A stretch of DNA of 14,768 nt from positions 1 to 14,768 of the forward strand of contig DATCYD010000295.1 in the NCBI GenBank assembly GCA_036570465.1. Reading direction: 5' to 3'. The notes under the pieces were generated by a model. It did no database searches. It had not been told where the DNA came from and saw only the letters and a list, made by a program, of their open reading frames with translations. The translations under genes and the position numbers were made by a program. This stretch comes from Anseongella sp036570465. GTDB taxonomy: Bacteria > Bacteroidota > Bacteroidia > Sphingobacteriales > Sphingobacteriaceae. Shown here in pieces: positions 14,278 through 14,768 of this stretch (position 1 is the first letter of the stretch; the number at the start of each line of letters is the position of its first letter).

Positions 14278-14768
14278 ATGGATTTTTTACGACAGAACCT
14301 GATTTACCTGATCCCTGTGCTTGGTTTGCTGGGGCTTTTTGTTACCTGGATTAAATCAAGCTGGGTCTCGAAGCAGGACCCGGGAGATGCCAAAATGGTG
14401 GAACTGGCGGGCTATATTTCCAGGGGCGCGATGGCATTTCTAAAAGCTGAGTGGAAGGTATTATCATATTATGTCGTGATTGCGGCTCTTTTGCTCGGAT
14501 GGTCAGGCACACTGGTGGAAACTTCCAGCTGGGTCATTGCAGTTTCTTTTGTCATCGGAGCAGTCACCTCAGCCTTTGCGGGCTATATTGGGATGCGCAT
14601 CGCTACCAAAGCCAATGTACGGACCACCCAGGCGGCTCGCAGCAGCCTGGCCAGGGCACTCAAAGTTTCTTTTACCGGAGGTTCGGTGATGGGAATTGGT
14701 GTAGCAGGGCTGGCAGTTCTGGGACTGGGATCTCTGTTCATTGTTTTTTATAATCTTTTTGTATTGCA
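14278..14768 (+). CDS. hppA: Membrane-bound ion-translocating pyrophosphatase, N-terminal part
   Basis: An open frame from the ATG at 14278 runs off the window end after 163 codons. It encodes several membrane helices: about 7-25, 62-80, 84-106 and 135-160. The diagnostic segment GYIGMRIATKANVRTTQAAR at 102-121 and SFTGGSVMGIGVAGLAVLGLG after it match the N-terminal part of the membrane pyrophosphatase family, which splits pyrophosphate to pump protons or sodium ions out of the cytoplasm. The early GYISRGAMAFLKAEWK (45-60) is also characteristic. The residues that decide proton or sodium transport and the potassium dependence lie beyond the window. The preceding bases are A/T-rich, with no Shine-Dalgarno site. 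Confidence 0.93.
   Translation, partial: MDFLRQNLIYLIPVLGLLGLFVTWIKSSWVSKQDPGDAKMVELAGYISRGAMAFLKAEWKVLSYYVVIAALLLGWSGTLVETSSWVIAVSFVIGAVTSAFAGYIGMRIATKANVRTTQAARSSLARALKVSFTGGSVMGIGVAGLAVLGLGSLFIVFYNLFVL

Noticed and set aside
1..14768. CRISPR arrays, tRNA or rRNA genes, insertion sequences, attachment-site repeats
   Set aside because: No regularly spaced repeats, cloverleaf-like segments, transposase or integrase motifs, or direct repeats bounding the proposed insertion were seen by eye. Short flanking repeats could be missed without a computed search.

Overview
The window looks like chromosomal DNA of a member of the Bacteroidota, most likely Chitinophagaceae or a near relative. This is inferred from the set of protein families (ExbB/ExbD/TonB of the Bacteroidota type, a CCDC81-like HU-domain membrane protein, a signal-peptide TPR-CHAT protein, a PKD plus DUF7619-like protein, a 196-residue ECF-like sigma factor), from short A-rich leaders instead of Shine-Dalgarno sites at most starts, and from moderate GC. 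No rRNA, tRNA, CRISPR array, transposase, integrase or phage gene was seen.

Layout. (A) 2-2983, plus strand: the C-terminus of an outer-membrane TonB-dependent receptor-like barrel, a two-domain HU-like membrane protein, then exbB-exbD-tonB, a complete energy-transduction unit. (B) 2991-10935, minus strand: reading in transcription order from 10935 downwards, a lipoprotein, an OmpA-type peptidoglycan-binding barrel protein, a PKD/DUF7619-like/beta-barrel protein, and a TPR-CHAT protease-like protein with an intact His/Cys pair and a C-terminal membrane anchor. Every product of this block carries an export signal. (C) 11078-13695, plus strand, divergent from B: an ECF-like sigma factor, a one-pass membrane protein with an anti-sigma-like N-terminus and periplasmic TPRs, then folC starting at a TTG five bases after the preceding stop. 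(D) 13716-14768: a stem-loop terminator, a small acidic lipoprotein on the minus strand, a gene-free stretch of about 270 bases, and the start of a membrane pyrophosphatase (hppA), cut by the window end.

Working idea. Blocks B and the first two genes of C look like one accessory cassette inserted between two housekeeping units (exbB-exbD-tonB and folC). A sigma/anti-sigma pair with an exported TPR sensor sits head to head with an envelope operon whose last gene encodes a CHAT (caspase-fold) protein predicted to face the periplasm. A stress- or damage-triggered envelope response is a reasonable hypothesis. The sequence shows the domains and arrangement. Joint function is inference.
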